From Hyperoodon ampullatus (Eukaryota; Chordata; Mammalia; Artiodactyla; Ziphiidae), in assembly GCA_949752795.1 (NCBI GenBank), contig CATKHW010000554.1:62001-126000 (forward strand): a stretch of DNA of 64,000 nucleotides. Direction: 5' to 3'. Numbering within the stretch: position 1 is the stretch's first letter; the number at the start of each line of letters is the position of its first letter. Below the pieces are notes generated by a model. It made no database searches, was not told the DNA's origin, and was given only the letters and a program-made list of their open reading frames with translations. A program made the translations under genes and the position numbers. Below are positions 10,426-22,595 of this stretch, piece by piece.

Positions 10426-12164
10426 AAGAATTTCCCAGTTTTTTTGTTTTGTTTTTGAAATTCCTTTTTATAGTGGGTTTGAGGTGATTCTCGCTGCCAT
10501 GTTTATGCCAGTCTAGACACACTTGATTCCCTTACGGAGACATATCAATACATAGGTTCTAAGATTCTTACTAGTCAGATATATTCCTCTGCGGGAAATA
10601 TGGGGTTTTGAGTCCCTTTCACTGAGGAAGGTGTAGGTCTTGTCTATTCCATAGTTGGTTTTTGGAACGGTACCTGTGCTTATATCAAACTCTGGTTTTA
10701 TGCATCATCCCACCTCTCCTTCCCCCTTAAGCAGGCATAAGAGTGTTTTCTAAATGTGAGACACTGTTCTCTTTCCTAACTCAGTTCAAGTGTAGCCATG
10801 TTTACAGGTTCTTCATAAGTGATATCTTATGATAAGTTTCTTTTTCTGTGTGACTTATTTCACTTAGAACCATCGTACCTGAATCCACCCATTTTGCTGC
10901 TACTGGTCTTATGACATTGATTTCATGGCTGAGGGATATTCCATCGTACGTAAGTACCACAATTTTTTGAACCATTTTTATATTTCCTGGGATATTTAAG
11001 GTGTACCCAAGTTGAGGTCCTTGTAAGCAGTGCAGCCCTAAATTTTGGGGTGGCTCTGTCTTATTGATTTTCAGTTTTCCCAAGGTATATTCCCTAGACT
11101 GGAAGTTCCCTTGGCTCTGTAGCTCTGTTGTTTACTTGTTTTAGGGAACACAATGCACTCCTCCAGAGAGGCAGTTGGCAATTTACATCCCGCCCATCAG
11201 CATAACAAGGCTCCCTGTTCTCCAGGGCCTGTCTTGCCTTTCTGGTTTTTACACATTTTGTGGATGTCCCTTTTGACCGGTGGGAAGTGATACTTCTTTG
11301 TAGTGCAGATTTGCATTGCCCGCTTGCTTGCTTGGCCAAAATGGGCGTATGCGTTTTCTCCTGAATATATTCAGGAGAAAACGCATACGCCCTTTTTGGC
11401 CAAGTGCATCATTGTCGAAGTTGTGCCCCTCTCCCTGTGCTTTAAAGGCGATTCCAACGTACCTCTTGAAATCTGTTTCCTGCTATTCTGCCTCGCATTC
11501 AAGTCCGCGTCGTTTCCTTCCCTCAACAGATTTTTGGACGATAGTTGTCCTTTTTTACTTGGCCAGTTTGTGTGTTGCTGTGCCCCTGATCTCCATTATT
11601 CAACTCGTTTTTGGTGAGCTGACCGCAGGTCCAAAATTTTGGTTCAGTACCTATGCTGGTTCCCGGTGGGTGGCTGAGACTTTGGTTAATTCTTCTTCGT
11701 GCCCCGAAGTTAGAGTGATATTTGCCCGTCCAAATGCCTAACAGCTACACTCTCATTGGATCTCCATCTTCCCTTTCATCCTCTGCCAAATTGGCAACCT
11801 GTGCGAACCAGGAGGTTAAAGGGGCTGTCTCTCCAAGTTGAGAGGTTGATAGTAAAGCAGATGGAAAGTCAAACCGGAGCACCAGGAGAGGGACTATTCG
11901 TTGAGTTTTAGAAACCTTTCGTATTCACAGTGTGTCCGTTCTCTAGGTTTCCCGTACATGTTATAACTTTAGTAATATTCCCTTCAACCTGGAGAGTTGG
12001 GACCCATGGAATGGGTGCCATGCATTATTACTTTAAAGGGTCTGCATTTGCTCACCCAATCTCACCAATCGTCTCAGTCCCAAGTGTCCAGCCTTATGCC
12101 TCATCCAGCTGTCGTTGTTCATAGGGTCATTCCAGGTTTCATCAGAGACCCTGAAGGAATTGTA
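10426..12164 (+). repeat. Satellite unit 7 (dimer, first member)
   Basis: 1,739 bp. Relic open at 10802-11083. The start (GAGGTGATTCTCG, GGTTCTAAGATTC) matches the start of unit 9, as expected if units 6-7 and 8-9 are copies of one junction. The rest matches unit 5. Confidence 0.95.
11331..11404. repeat. Palindrome, unit 7
   Basis: 74 bp with one mismatch: A to T in the left arm (CCAAAATGGG). Confidence 0.95.
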
Positions 12165-13902
12165 AAGAATTTCCCAGTTTTTTTGTTTTGTTTTTGAAAT
12201 TCCTTTTTATAGTGAGTTTGAGCTGATTCTCGCTGCCATGTTTATGCCAGTCTAGACACACTTGATTCCCTTACGAAGACATATCAATACATAGGTTTTA
12301 AGATTCTTACTAGTCAGATATATTCCTCTGCGCGAAATATGGGGTTTTGAGTCCCTTTCACTGAGGAAGGTGTAGGTCTTGTCTATTCCATAGTTGGTTT
12401 TTGGAACGGTAACTGTGCTTGTATCAAACTCTGGTTTTATGCATCACCCCACCTCTCCTTCCCCCTTAAGCAGGTATAAGAGTGTTTTCTAAATGTGAGA
12501 CACTGTTCTCTTTCCTAACTCAGTTCAAGTGTAGCCATGTTTACAGAATCTTCATAAGTGATATCTTATGATAAGTTTCTTTTTCTCTGTGACTTATTTC
12601 ACTTAGAATCATCGTACCTGAATCCACCCATTTTGCTGCTACTGGTCTTATGACATTGATTTCATGGCTGAGGGATATTCCATCGTACGTAAGTACCACA
12701 ATTTTTTGAACCATTTTTATATTTCCTGGGATATTTAAGGTGTACCCAAGTTGAGGTCCTTGTAAGCAGTGCAGACCTAAATTTTGGGGTGGCTCTGTCT
12801 TATTGATTTTCAGTTTTCCCAAGGTACATTCCCTAGACTGGAAGTGCCCTTGGCTCTGTAGCTCTGTTGTTTACTTGTTTTAGGGAACACAATGTACTCC
12901 TCCAGAGAGGCAGTTGGCAATTTACTTCCGGCCCATCAGCATAACAAGGCTCCCTGTTCTCCAGGGCCTGTCTTGCCTTTCTGGTTTTTACACATTTTGT
13001 GGATGTCCCTTTTGACCGGTCGGAAGTGATACTTCTTTGTAGTGCAGATTTGCATTGCCCGCTTGCTTGCTTGGCCAAAAAGGGCATATGCGTTTTCTCC
13101 TGAATATATTCAGGAGAAAAAGCATATGCCCTTTTGGCCAAGTGCATCATTGTCGAAGTTGTGCCACTCTTCCTGTGCTTTAAAGGTGATTCCAACGTAC
13201 CTCTTGAAATCTGTTTCCTGCTATTCTGCCTCGCTTTCAAGTCCGCCTCGTTGCCTTCCCTCAACTGATTTTTGGATGATAGTTGTCCTTTATTACTCCG
13301 CCAGTTTGTGAATTGCTGTGCCCCTGAGCTCCATTTTTCAACTCGTTTTTGGTGAGCTGACCGCAAGTCCAAAATTTTGGTTCAGGACCTATACTGGTTG
13401 CCGGTGGGTGGCTGAGACTTTGGTTAATTCTTCTTCCTGCCGGGAAATTACAGTGATATGTGCCCGTCCAAATGCCTAACAGCTACTCTCTCATTGGTTC
13501 TCCCTCTTCCCTTTCATCCTCTGGCAAATTGGCAACCTGTGCGAACCAGGAGCTTAAAGGGGCTTTCTCTCCAAGTTGGGAGGTTGATAGTAAAGCACAT
13601 GGAAAGTCAAACTGGAGCAACAGGAGAGGGACTATTCGTTGAGTTTTAGAAACCTTTCGTATTCACAGTGGGTCTGTTCTCTAGGTTTCCCCTACATGTT
13701 ATAGCTGTAGTAAAATTCCCTTCAACCTGGAGAGTTGGGACCCATGGAATGCGTGCCATGAGTTATTGCTTTAAAGGGTCTGCATTTGCTCACCCAATCT
13801 CACCAATCGTCTCAGTCCCAAGTGTCCCTCCTTATGCCACCTCCAGCTGTCGTTGTAGAACGGTTCATTCCAGGTTTCATCAGAGACCCTGAAGGAAATG
13901 TA
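12165..13902 (+). repeat. Satellite unit 8 (dimer, second member)
   Basis: 1,738 bp. Relic open at 12541-12822. Near copy of unit 6, differing by scattered substitutions, notably AAAAAGGGCATATG in place of AAAAAATGCATATG at the palindrome. Ends with GGAAATGTAAAG in place of GGAATTGTAAAG. Confidence 0.95.
13070..13142. repeat. Palindrome, unit 8
   Basis: 73 bp with one pair mismatched and one T missing on the right. GCATATGC-type changes are present in both arms and still pair. Confidence 0.93.
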
Positions 13903-15638
13903 AAGAATTTCCCAGTTTTTTTGTTTTGTTTTTGAAATTCCTTTTTATAGTGGGTTTGAGGTGATTCTCGCTGCCATGTTTATGCCAGTCTAGACACACT
14001 TGATTCCCTTACGGAGACATATCAATACATAGGTTCTAAGATTCTTACTAGTCAGATATATTCCTCTGCGGGAAATATGGTGTTTTGAGTCCCTTTCACT
14101 GAGGAAGGTGTAGGTCTTGTCTATTCCATAGTTGGTTTTTGGAACGGTACCTGTGCTTATATCAAACTCTGGTTTTATGCATCACCCCACCTCTCCTTCC
14201 CCCTTAAGCAGGCATAAGAGTGTTTTCTAAATGTGAGACACTGTTCTCTTTCCTAACTCAGTTCAAGTGTAGCCATGTTTACAGGATCTTCATAAGTGAT
14301 ATATTATGATAAGTTTCTTTTTCTCTCTGACTTATTTCACATAGAATCATCGTACCTGAATCCACGCATTTTACTGCTACTCGTCTTATGACATGATTTC
14401 ATGGCTGAGGGATATTCCATCGTACGTAAGTACCACAATTTTTTGAACAATTTTATATTTCCTGGGATAATTAAGGTGTACCCAAGTTGAGGTCGCTGTA
14501 AGCAGTTCAGCCCTAAATTTTGCGGTGGCTCTGTCTTATTGATTTTCAGTTTTCCCAAGGAATATTCCCTAGACTGGAAGTGCCCTTAGCTCTGTAGCTC
14601 TGTTGTTTACTTGTTTTAGGGAACACAATGCATTCCTCCAGAGAAGCAGTTGGCAATTTACATTCCGCCCATCAGCATAACAAGGCTCCCTGTACTCCAG
14701 GGCCTGTCTTGCCTTTCTGGTTTTTACACATTTTGTGGATGTCCCTTTTGACCGGTCGGAAGTGATACTTCTTTGTAGTGCAGATTTGCATTGCCCGCTT
14801 GCTTGCTTGGCCAAAAAGGGCATATGCGTTTTCTCCTGAATATATTCAGGAGAAAACACATATGCCCCATGTGGCCAAGTGCATCATTGTCGAAGTTGTG
14901 CCCCTCTTCCTGTGCTTTAAAGGCGATTCCAAAATACCTCTTGAAATCTGTTTCCTGCAATTCTGCCTCGCTTTCAAGTCCGCCTCGTTGCCTTCCCTCA
15001 ACAGATTTTTGGACGATAGTTGTCCTTTATTATTCGGCCAGTTTGTGAATTGCTGTGCCCCTGAGCTCCATTTTTCAACTCGTTTTTGGTGAGCTGACCG
15101 CAAGTCCAAAATTTTGGTTTAGGACCTATACTGGTTCCCGGTGGGTGGCTGAGACTTTGGTTAATTCTTCTTCCTGCTGGGAAAGTACAGTGATATGTGC
15201 CCGTCCAAATGCCTAACAGCTACTCTCTCATTGGTTCTCCCTCTTCCCTTTCATCCTCTGCCAAATTGGCAACCTGTGCGAACCAGCAGGTTAAAGGGGC
15301 TGTCTCTCCAAGTTGGGAGGTTGATAGTAAAGCAGATGGAAAGTCAAACCGGAGCACCAGGAGAGGGACTATTCGTTGAGTTTTAGAAACCTTTCGTATT
15401 CACAGTGTGTCCGTTCTCTAGGTTACCGTACATGTTATAGCTGTAGTAATATTCCCTTCAACCTGGAGAGTTGGGACCCATGGAATGGGTGCCAGGCGTT
15501 TGTGCTTTAAAGGGTCTGCATTTGCTCACCCAATCTCACCAATCGTCTCAGTCCCAAGTGTCCCTCCTTATGCCACATCCAGCTGTCATTGTAGATAGGG
15601 TCATTCCAGGTTTCATCAGAGACCCTGAAGGAATTGTA
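13903..15638 (+). repeat. Satellite unit 9 (mosaic of unit 14 and unit 15 types)
   Basis: 1,736 bp. From about 14,290 to 15,070 it matches unit 14 (CACATAGAATC, CATTTTACTGCTACT, a one-base loss in GACATGATTTC, a shifted relic frame at 14337-14558). From about 15,100 to 15,430 it matches unit 15 (GGTTTAGGACC, GGGAAAGTACAG, TAGGTTACCGTAC). Its end shares CCAGGCGTTTG with units 2 and 10. Confidence 0.95.
14806..14879. repeat. Palindrome, unit 9
   Basis: 74 bp. Both arms carry CATATG where the standard has CGTATG/CATACG. The right-arm outer part (CCCCATGTGG) and AACACA are mismatched. Confidence 0.92.
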
Positions 15639-17376
15639 AAGAATTTCCCAGTTTATTTGTTTTGTTTTTGAAATTCCTTTTTATAGTGGGTTTGAGCTGA
15701 TTCTCGCTGCCATGTTTATGCAAGTCTAGACACACTTGATTCCGTAACGGAGACATATCAATACATAGGTTTTAAGATTCTTACTAGTCAGGTATATTCC
15801 TCTGCGGGAAATATGGTGTTTTGAGTCCCTTTCACTGAGGAAGGTGTAGGTCTTTTCTATTCCATAGTTGGTTTTTGGAACGGTACCTGTGCTTATATCA
15901 AACTCTGGTTTTATGCATCACCCCACCTCTCCTTCCCCCTTAAGCAGGCATAAGAGTGTTTTCTAAATGTGAGACACTGTTCTCTTTCCTAACTCAGTTC
16001 AAGTGTAGCCATGTTTACAGGATCTTCATAAGTGATATCTTATGATAAGTTTCTTTTTCTCTGTGACTTATTTCACTTAGAATCATCGTACCTGAATCCA
16101 CCCATTTTGCTGCTACTGGTCTTATGACATTGATTTCATGGTTGAGGGATATTCCATCGTACATAAGTACCACAATTTTTTGAACCATTTTTATATTTCC
16201 TGGGATATTTAAGGTGTACACAAGTTGAGGTCCTTGTAAGCAGTGCAGCCCTAAATTTTGGGGTGGCTCTGTCTTATTGATTTCCAGTTTTCCCAAGGCA
16301 TATTCCCTAGACTGGAAGTGCCCTTGGCTCTGTAGCTCTGTTGTTTACTTGTTTTAGGGAACACAATGCACTCCTCCAGAGAGGCAGTTGGCAATTTACA
16401 TCCCGCCCATCAGCATAGCAAGGCTCCCTGTTCTCCAGGGCCTGTCTTGCCTTTCTGGTTTTTACACATTTTGTGGATGTCCCTTTTGACCGCTGGGAAG
16501 CGATACTTCTTTTTAGTGCAGATTTGCATTGCCCGCTTGCTTGCTTGGCCAAAAAGGGCGTATGCGTTTTCTCCTGGATATATTCAGGAGGAAATGCATA
16601 TACCCTTTTTGGCCAAGTGCATCATTGTCGAAGTTGGGCCCCTCTTCCTGTGCTTTAAAGGCGATTCCAACGTACCTTTTGAAATCTTTTTCCTGCTATC
16701 CTGCCTCGCTTTCAAGTCCGCCTCGCTGCCTTCCCTCAACAGATTTTTGGACGATAGTTGTCCTTTATTACTCGGCCAGTTTGTGAATTGCTGTGCCCCT
16801 GAGCTCCATTTTTCAACTCGTTTTTGGTGAACTGACCGCAAGTCCAAAATTTTGGTTCAGGACCTACACTGGTTCCCGGTGGGTGGCTGAGACTTTGGTT
16901 AATTCTTCTTCCTGCCGGGAAATTACAGTGATATGTGCCCGTCCAAAAGCCTAACAGCTACTCTCTCATTGGTTCTCCCTCTTCCCTTTCATCCTCTGCC
17001 AAATTGGCAACCTGTGCGAACCAGCAGGTTAAAGGGGCTGTCTCTCCAAGTTGGGAGGTTGATAGTAAAGCAGATGGAAAGTCAAACCGGAGCACCAGGA
17101 GAGGGACTATTCGATGAGTTTTAGAAACCTTTCGTATTCACAGTGTGTCCGTTCTCTAGGTTACCGTACATGTTATAACTGTAGTAATATTCCCTTCAAC
17201 CTGGAGAGTTGGGACCCATGGAATGGGTGCCAGGCGTTTGTGCTTTAAAGGGTCTGCATTTGCTCACCCAATCTCACCAATCGTCTCAGTCCCAAGTGTC
17301 CCTCCTTATGCCACATCCAGCTGTCATTGTAGATAGGGTCATTCCAGGTTTCATCAGAGACCCTGAAGGAATTGTA
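15639..17376 (+). repeat. Satellite unit 10 (subfamily 3/10/11)
   Basis: 1,738 bp. Relic open at 16015-16296. Nearly identical to unit 11, and to the first part of unit 3 at a distance of 12,163 bp. The T-tract is broken by an A (CAGTTTATTTG), shared only with unit 11. Confidence 0.95.
16544..16617. repeat. Eroded palindrome, unit 10
   Basis: 74 bp with about five mismatched pairs, like unit 3 but with GCATATACCC on the right arm. Confidence 0.9.
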
Positions 17377-19115
17377 AAGAATTTCCCAGTTTATTTGTTT
17401 TGTTTTTGAAATTCCTTTTTATAGTGGGTTTGAGCTGATTCTCGCTGCCATGTTTATGCAAGTCTAGACACACTTGATTCCGTAACGGAGACATATCAAT
17501 ACATAGGTTTTAAGATTCTTACTAGTCAGGTATATTCCTCTGCGGGAAATATGGTGTTTTGAGTCCCTTTCACTGAGGAAGGTGTAGGTCTTTTCTATTC
17601 CATAGTTGGTTTTTGGAACGGTACCTGTGCTTATATCAAACTCTGGTTTTATGCATCACCCCACCTCTCCTTCCCCCTTAAGCAGGCATAAGAGTGTTTT
17701 CTAAATGTGAGACACTGTTCTCTTTCCTAACTCAGTTCAAGTGTAGCCATGTTTACAGGATCTTCATAAGTGATATCTTATGATAAGTTTCTTTTTCTCT
17801 GTGACTTATTTCACTTAGAATCATCGTACCTGAATCCACCCATTTTGCTGCTACTGGTCTTATGACATTGATTTCATGGTTGAGGGATATTCCATCGTAC
17901 ATAAGTACCACAATTTTTTGAACCATTTTTATATTTCCTGGGATATTTAAGGTGTACACAAGTTGAGGTCCTTGTAAGCAGTGCAGCCCTAAATTTTGGG
18001 GTGGCTCTGTCTTATTGATTTCCAGTTTTCCCAAGGCATATTCCCTAGACTGGAAGTGCCCTTGGCTCTGTAGCTCTGTTGTTTACTTGTTTTAGGGAAC
18101 ACAATGCACTCCTCCAGAGAGGCAGTTGGCAATTTACATCCCGCCCATCAGCATAGCAAGGCTCCCTGTTCTCCAGGGCCTGTCTTGCCTTTCTGGTTTT
18201 TACACATTTTGTGGATGTCCCTTTTGACCGCTGGGAAGCGATACTTCTTTTTAGTGCAGATTTGCATTGCCCGCTTGCTTGCTTGGCCAAAAAGGGCGTA
18301 TGCGTTTTCTCCTGGATATATTCAGGAGGAAATGCATATACCCTTTTTGGCCAAGTGCATCATTGTCGAAGTTGGGCCCCTCTTCCTGTGCTTTAAAGGC
18401 GATTCCAACGTACCTTTTGAAATCTTTTTCCAGCTATCCTGCCTCGCTTTCAAGTCCGCCTCGCTGCCTTCCCTCAACAGATTTTTGGACGATAGTTGTC
18501 CTTTATTACTCGGCCAGTTTGTGAATTGCTGTGCCCCTGAGCTCCATTTTTCAACTCGTTTTTGGTGAACTGACCGCAAGTCCAAAATTTTGGTTCAGGA
18601 CCTACACTGGTTCCCGGTGGGTGGCTGAGACTTTGGTTAATTCTTCTTCCTGCCGGGAAATTACAGTGATATGTGCCCGTCCAAAAGCCTAACAGCTACT
18701 CTCTCATTGGTTCTCCCTCTTCCCTTTAATCCTCTGCCATATTGGCAACCTGTGCGAACCAGGAGGTTAAAGGGGCTGTCTCTCCAAGTTGGGAGGTTGA
18801 TAGTAAAGCAGATGGAAAGTCAAACCGGAGCACCAGGAGAGGGACTATTCGTTGAGTTTTAGAAATCTTTCGTATTCACAGTGTGTCCGTTCTCTAGGTT
18901 TTCCGTACATGTTATAACTGTAGTAATATTCCCTTCAACCTGGAGAGTTGGGACCCATGGAATGGGTGCCATGCATTATTGCTTTAAAGGGTCTGCATTT
19001 GCTCACCCAAACTCACCAATCCTCTCAGTCCCAAGTGTCCAGCCTTATGCCATATCCAGCTGTCGTTGTAGATAGGGTCATTCCAGGTTTCATCAGATAC
19101 CCTGAAGGAATTGTA
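17377..19115 (+). repeat. Satellite unit 11 (subfamily 3/10/11)
   Basis: 1,739 bp. Relic open at 17753-18034. The first two thirds copy unit 10. The last third (CTTTAATCCTCTGCCATATT, CACCCAAACTCACC) copies unit 3 at a distance of 13,901 bp, one unit more than the left-side offset. Confidence 0.95.
18282..18355. repeat. Eroded palindrome, unit 11
   Basis: 74 bp, identical by eye to the unit 10 version. Confidence 0.9.
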
Positions 19116-20854
19116 AAGAATTTCCCAGTTTTTTTGTTTTGTTTTTGAAATTCCTTTTTGTAGTGGGTTTGAGCTGATTCTCGCTGCCATGTTTATGCCA
19201 GTCTAGACACACTTGATTCCCTTACGGAGACATATCAATACATAGGTTTTAAGATTCTTAATAGTCAGATATATTCCTCTGTGGGAAATATGGGGTTTTG
19301 AGTCCCTTTCACTGAGGAAGGTGTAGGTCTTGTCTATTCCATAGTTGGTGTTTGTAACGGTACCTGTGCTTATATCAAACTCTGGTTTAATGCATCACCC
19401 CACCTCTCCTTCCCCCTTAAGCAGGCATAAGAATGTTTTCTAAATGTGACACACTGTTCTCTTTCCTAACTCAGATCAAGTGTAGCCATGTTTACAGGAT
19501 CTTCATAAGTGATATCTTCTGATAAGTTTTTTTTTTCTGTGTGACTTATTTCACTTAGAACCATCGTACCTGAATCCACCCATTTTGCTGCTACTGGTCT
19601 TATGACATTGATTTCATGGCTGAGGGATATTCCATCGTACGTAAGTACCACAATTTTTTGAACCATTTTTATATTTCCTGGGATAATTAAGGTTACCCAA
19701 GTTGAGGTCCTTGTAAGCAGTGCAGCCCTAAATTTTGGGGTGGCTCTGTCTTATTGATTTTCAGTTTTCCCAAGGAATATTCCCTAGACTGGAAGTGCCC
19801 TTGGCTCTGTAGCTCTGTTGTTTACTTGTTTTAGGGAACACAATGCACTCCTCCAGAGAGGGAGTTGGCAATTTACATTCCGCCCATCAGCATAACAAGG
19901 CTCCCTGTTCTCCAGGGCCTGTCTTGCCTTTCGGGTTTTTACAAATTTTGTGGATCTCCCTTTTGACCAGTGGGAAGTGATACTTCTTTGTAGTGCAGAT
20001 TTGCATTGCCCGCTTGCTTGCTTGGCCAAAAAGGGCGTATGCGTTTTCTCCTGAATATATTCAGGAGAAAACGCATACGCCCTTTTTGGCCAAGTGCATC
20101 ATTGTCGAAGTTGTGCCCCTCGTCCTGTGCTTTAAAAGCGATTGCAACGTACCTATTGAAATCTATTTCCTGCTATTCTGCCTCGCTTTCAAGTCCGCCT
20201 CGTTGCCTTCCCTCAACAGATTTTTGGACGATAGTTGTCCTTTTTTACTTGGCAAGTTTGTGAATTGCTGTGCCCCTGAGCTCCATTTTTCAACTCGTTT
20301 TTGGTGAGCTGACCGCAAGTCCAAAATTTTGGTTGAGGAACTATGCTGGTTCCCGGTGGTTGGCTGAGACTTTGGTTAATTCTTCTTCCTACCGGGAAGT
20401 TAGAGTGATATGTGTCCATCCAAATGCCTAACAGCTACTCTCTCATTGGTTCTCCCTCTTCTCTTTCATCCTCTGCCAAATTGGCAAACTGTGCGAACCA
20501 GGAGGTTAAAGGGGCTGTCTCTCCAAGTTGGGAGATTGATAGTAAAGCAGATGGAAAGTCAAACCGGAGCATCAGGGGAGGGACTATTCGTTGAGTTTTA
20601 GAAACCTTTCGTATTCACAGTGTGTCCGTTCCCTAGGTTTCCCGTACATGTTATAACTGTAGTAATATTCCCTTCAACCTGGAGAGTTGGGACCCATGGA
20701 ATGGGTGCCATGCATTATTGCTTTAAAGGGTCTACATTTACTCACCCAATCTCACCAATCCTCTCAGTCCCAAGTGTCCAGCATTATGCCACATCCAGCT
20801 GTCGTTGTAGATAGGGTCATTCCAGGTTTCATCAGAGACCCTGAAGGAATTGTA
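19116..20854 (+). repeat. Satellite unit 12
   Basis: 1,739 bp. Shares with unit 16 the variants GTTGGTGTTTGTAACGG, GGATAATTAAGGTTACCC, GTGGATCTCCC and TTTTGACCAGTG. The shortened GGTTACCC shifts the relic, so only 19466-19666 stays open. A run of ten T at about 19,528 is shared with unit 13. Confidence 0.95.
20021..20094. repeat. Palindrome, unit 12 (perfect)
   Basis: All 37 pairs match. Confidence 0.97.
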
Positions 20855-22595
20855 AAGAATTTCCCAGTTTTTTTTGTTTTGTTTTTGAAATTCCTTTTTA
20901 TAGTGGGTTTGTGCTGATTCTTGCTGCCATGTTTATGCCAGTCTAGACACACTTGATTCCCTTACGGAGACATATCAATACATAAGTTTTAAGATTCTTA
21001 CTAGTCAGATATATTCCTCTGTGGGAAATATGGGATTTTGGGTCCCTTTCACTGAGGAAGGTATAGGTCTTGTCTATTCCATAGTTGATTTTTGGAACGG
21101 TACCTGTGCTTATATCAAACTCTGGTTTTATGCATCACCCCACCTCTCCTTCCCCCTTAAGCAGGCATAAGAGTGTTTTCTAAATGTGAGACACTGTTCT
21201 CTTTCCTAACTCAGTTCAAGTGTAGCCATGTTTACAGGATCTTCATAAGTGATATCTTATGATAAGTTTTTTTTTTCTGTGTGACTTATTTCACTTAGAA
21301 CCATCGTACCTGAATCCACCCATTTTGCTGCTACTGGTCTTATGACATTGATTTCATGGCTGAGGGATATTCCATCGTACATATGTACCACAATTTTTTG
21401 AACCATTTTTATATTTCCTGGGATATTTAAGGTGTACCCAAGTTGAGGTCCTTGTAAGCAGTGCAGCCTTAAATTTTGGGGTGGCTCTGTCTTATTGATT
21501 TTCAGTTTTCCCAAGGTATATTCCCTAGACTGGAAGTGCCCTTGGCTCTGTAGCTCTGTTCTTTACTTGTTTTAGGGAACACAATGCACTCCTCCAGAGA
21601 GACAGTTGGCAATTTACATCCCGCCCATCAGCATAACAAGGCTCCCTGTTCTCCAGGGCCTGTCTTGCCTTTCTGGTTTTTACACATTTTGTGGATGTCC
21701 CTTTTGACCGGTGGGAAGTGATACCTCTTTGCAGTGCAGATTTGCATTGCCCGCTTGCTTGCTTGGCCAAAAAGGGCGTATGCGTTTTCTCCTGAATATA
21801 TTCAGGAGAAAACGCATACGCCCTTTTTGGCCAAGTGCCTCATTGTCGAAGTTGTGCCCCTCTTCCTGTGCTTTAAAGGCGATTCCAATGTACCTCTTGA
21901 AATCTGTTTCCTTCTATTCTGCCTCGCTTTCAAGTCCGCCTCGTTGCCTTCCCTCAACAGATTTTTTTACAATAGTTGTCCTTTATTACTCGGCCAGTTT
22001 GTGAATTGCTGTGCCCCTGAGCTCCATTTTTCAACTCGTTTTTGGTGAGCTGACCGCAAGTCCAAAATTTTGGTTCAGGACCTATACTGGTTCCCGGTGG
22101 GTGGCTGAGACTTTGGTTAATTCTTCTTCCTGCCGGGAAATTACAGTGATATGTGCCCATCCAAATGCCTAACAGCTACTCTCTCATTGGTTCTCCCTCA
22201 TCCCTTTCATCCTCTGGCAAATTGGCAACCTGTGCGAACCAGGAGGTTAAAGGGGCTGTCTCTCCAAGTTGGGAGGTTGATAGTAAAGCAGATGGAAAGT
22301 CCAACCGGAGCACCAGGAGAGGGACTATTCGTTGAGTTTTAGAAACATTTCGTATTCACAGTGTGTCTGTTCTCTAGGTTTCCCATACATGTTATAACTT
22401 TAGTAATATTCCCTTCAACCTGGAGAGTTGGGACCCATGGACTGGGTGCCATACTTTATTGCTTTAAGGGGTCTGCATTTGCTCACCCAATCTCACCAAT
22501 CCTCTCAGTCCCAAGTGTCCCTCCTTATGCCACATCCAGCTGTCGTTGTAGATATGGTCATTCCAGGTTTCATCAGAGACACTGAAGGAATTGTT
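20855..22595 (+). repeat. Satellite unit 13
   Basis: 1,741 bp, the longest unit. The T-tract has eight T before the first G. A ten-T run at about 21,268 shortens the relic frame to 21257-21514. CCTCTGGCAAATTGG in the second half is shared with units 6 and 8. GATTTTTTTACAATAG near 21,961 is private. Confidence 0.95.
21762..21835. repeat. Palindrome, unit 13 (perfect)
   Basis: All 37 pairs match. Confidence 0.97.

Larger units (their letters stand above)
7611..11087 (+). repeat. Two-unit higher-order repeat, copy 1
   Basis: Most of unit 5, all of unit 6 and the start of unit 7 recur 3,477 bp downstream. Markers of the first member are listed under unit 5. Markers of the second member are AATGTACTCC, TTACTTCCGGCCC and a palindrome short by one T. 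Edges are approximate, set where shared private variants begin. Confidence 0.8.
11088..14280 (+). repeat. Two-unit higher-order repeat, copy 2 (partial)
   Basis: Second copy of the 3,477-bp period, covering most of unit 7, unit 8 and the start of unit 9. Shared variants fade between about 14,040 and 14,300, so the copy is just short of complete. Confidence 0.78.
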
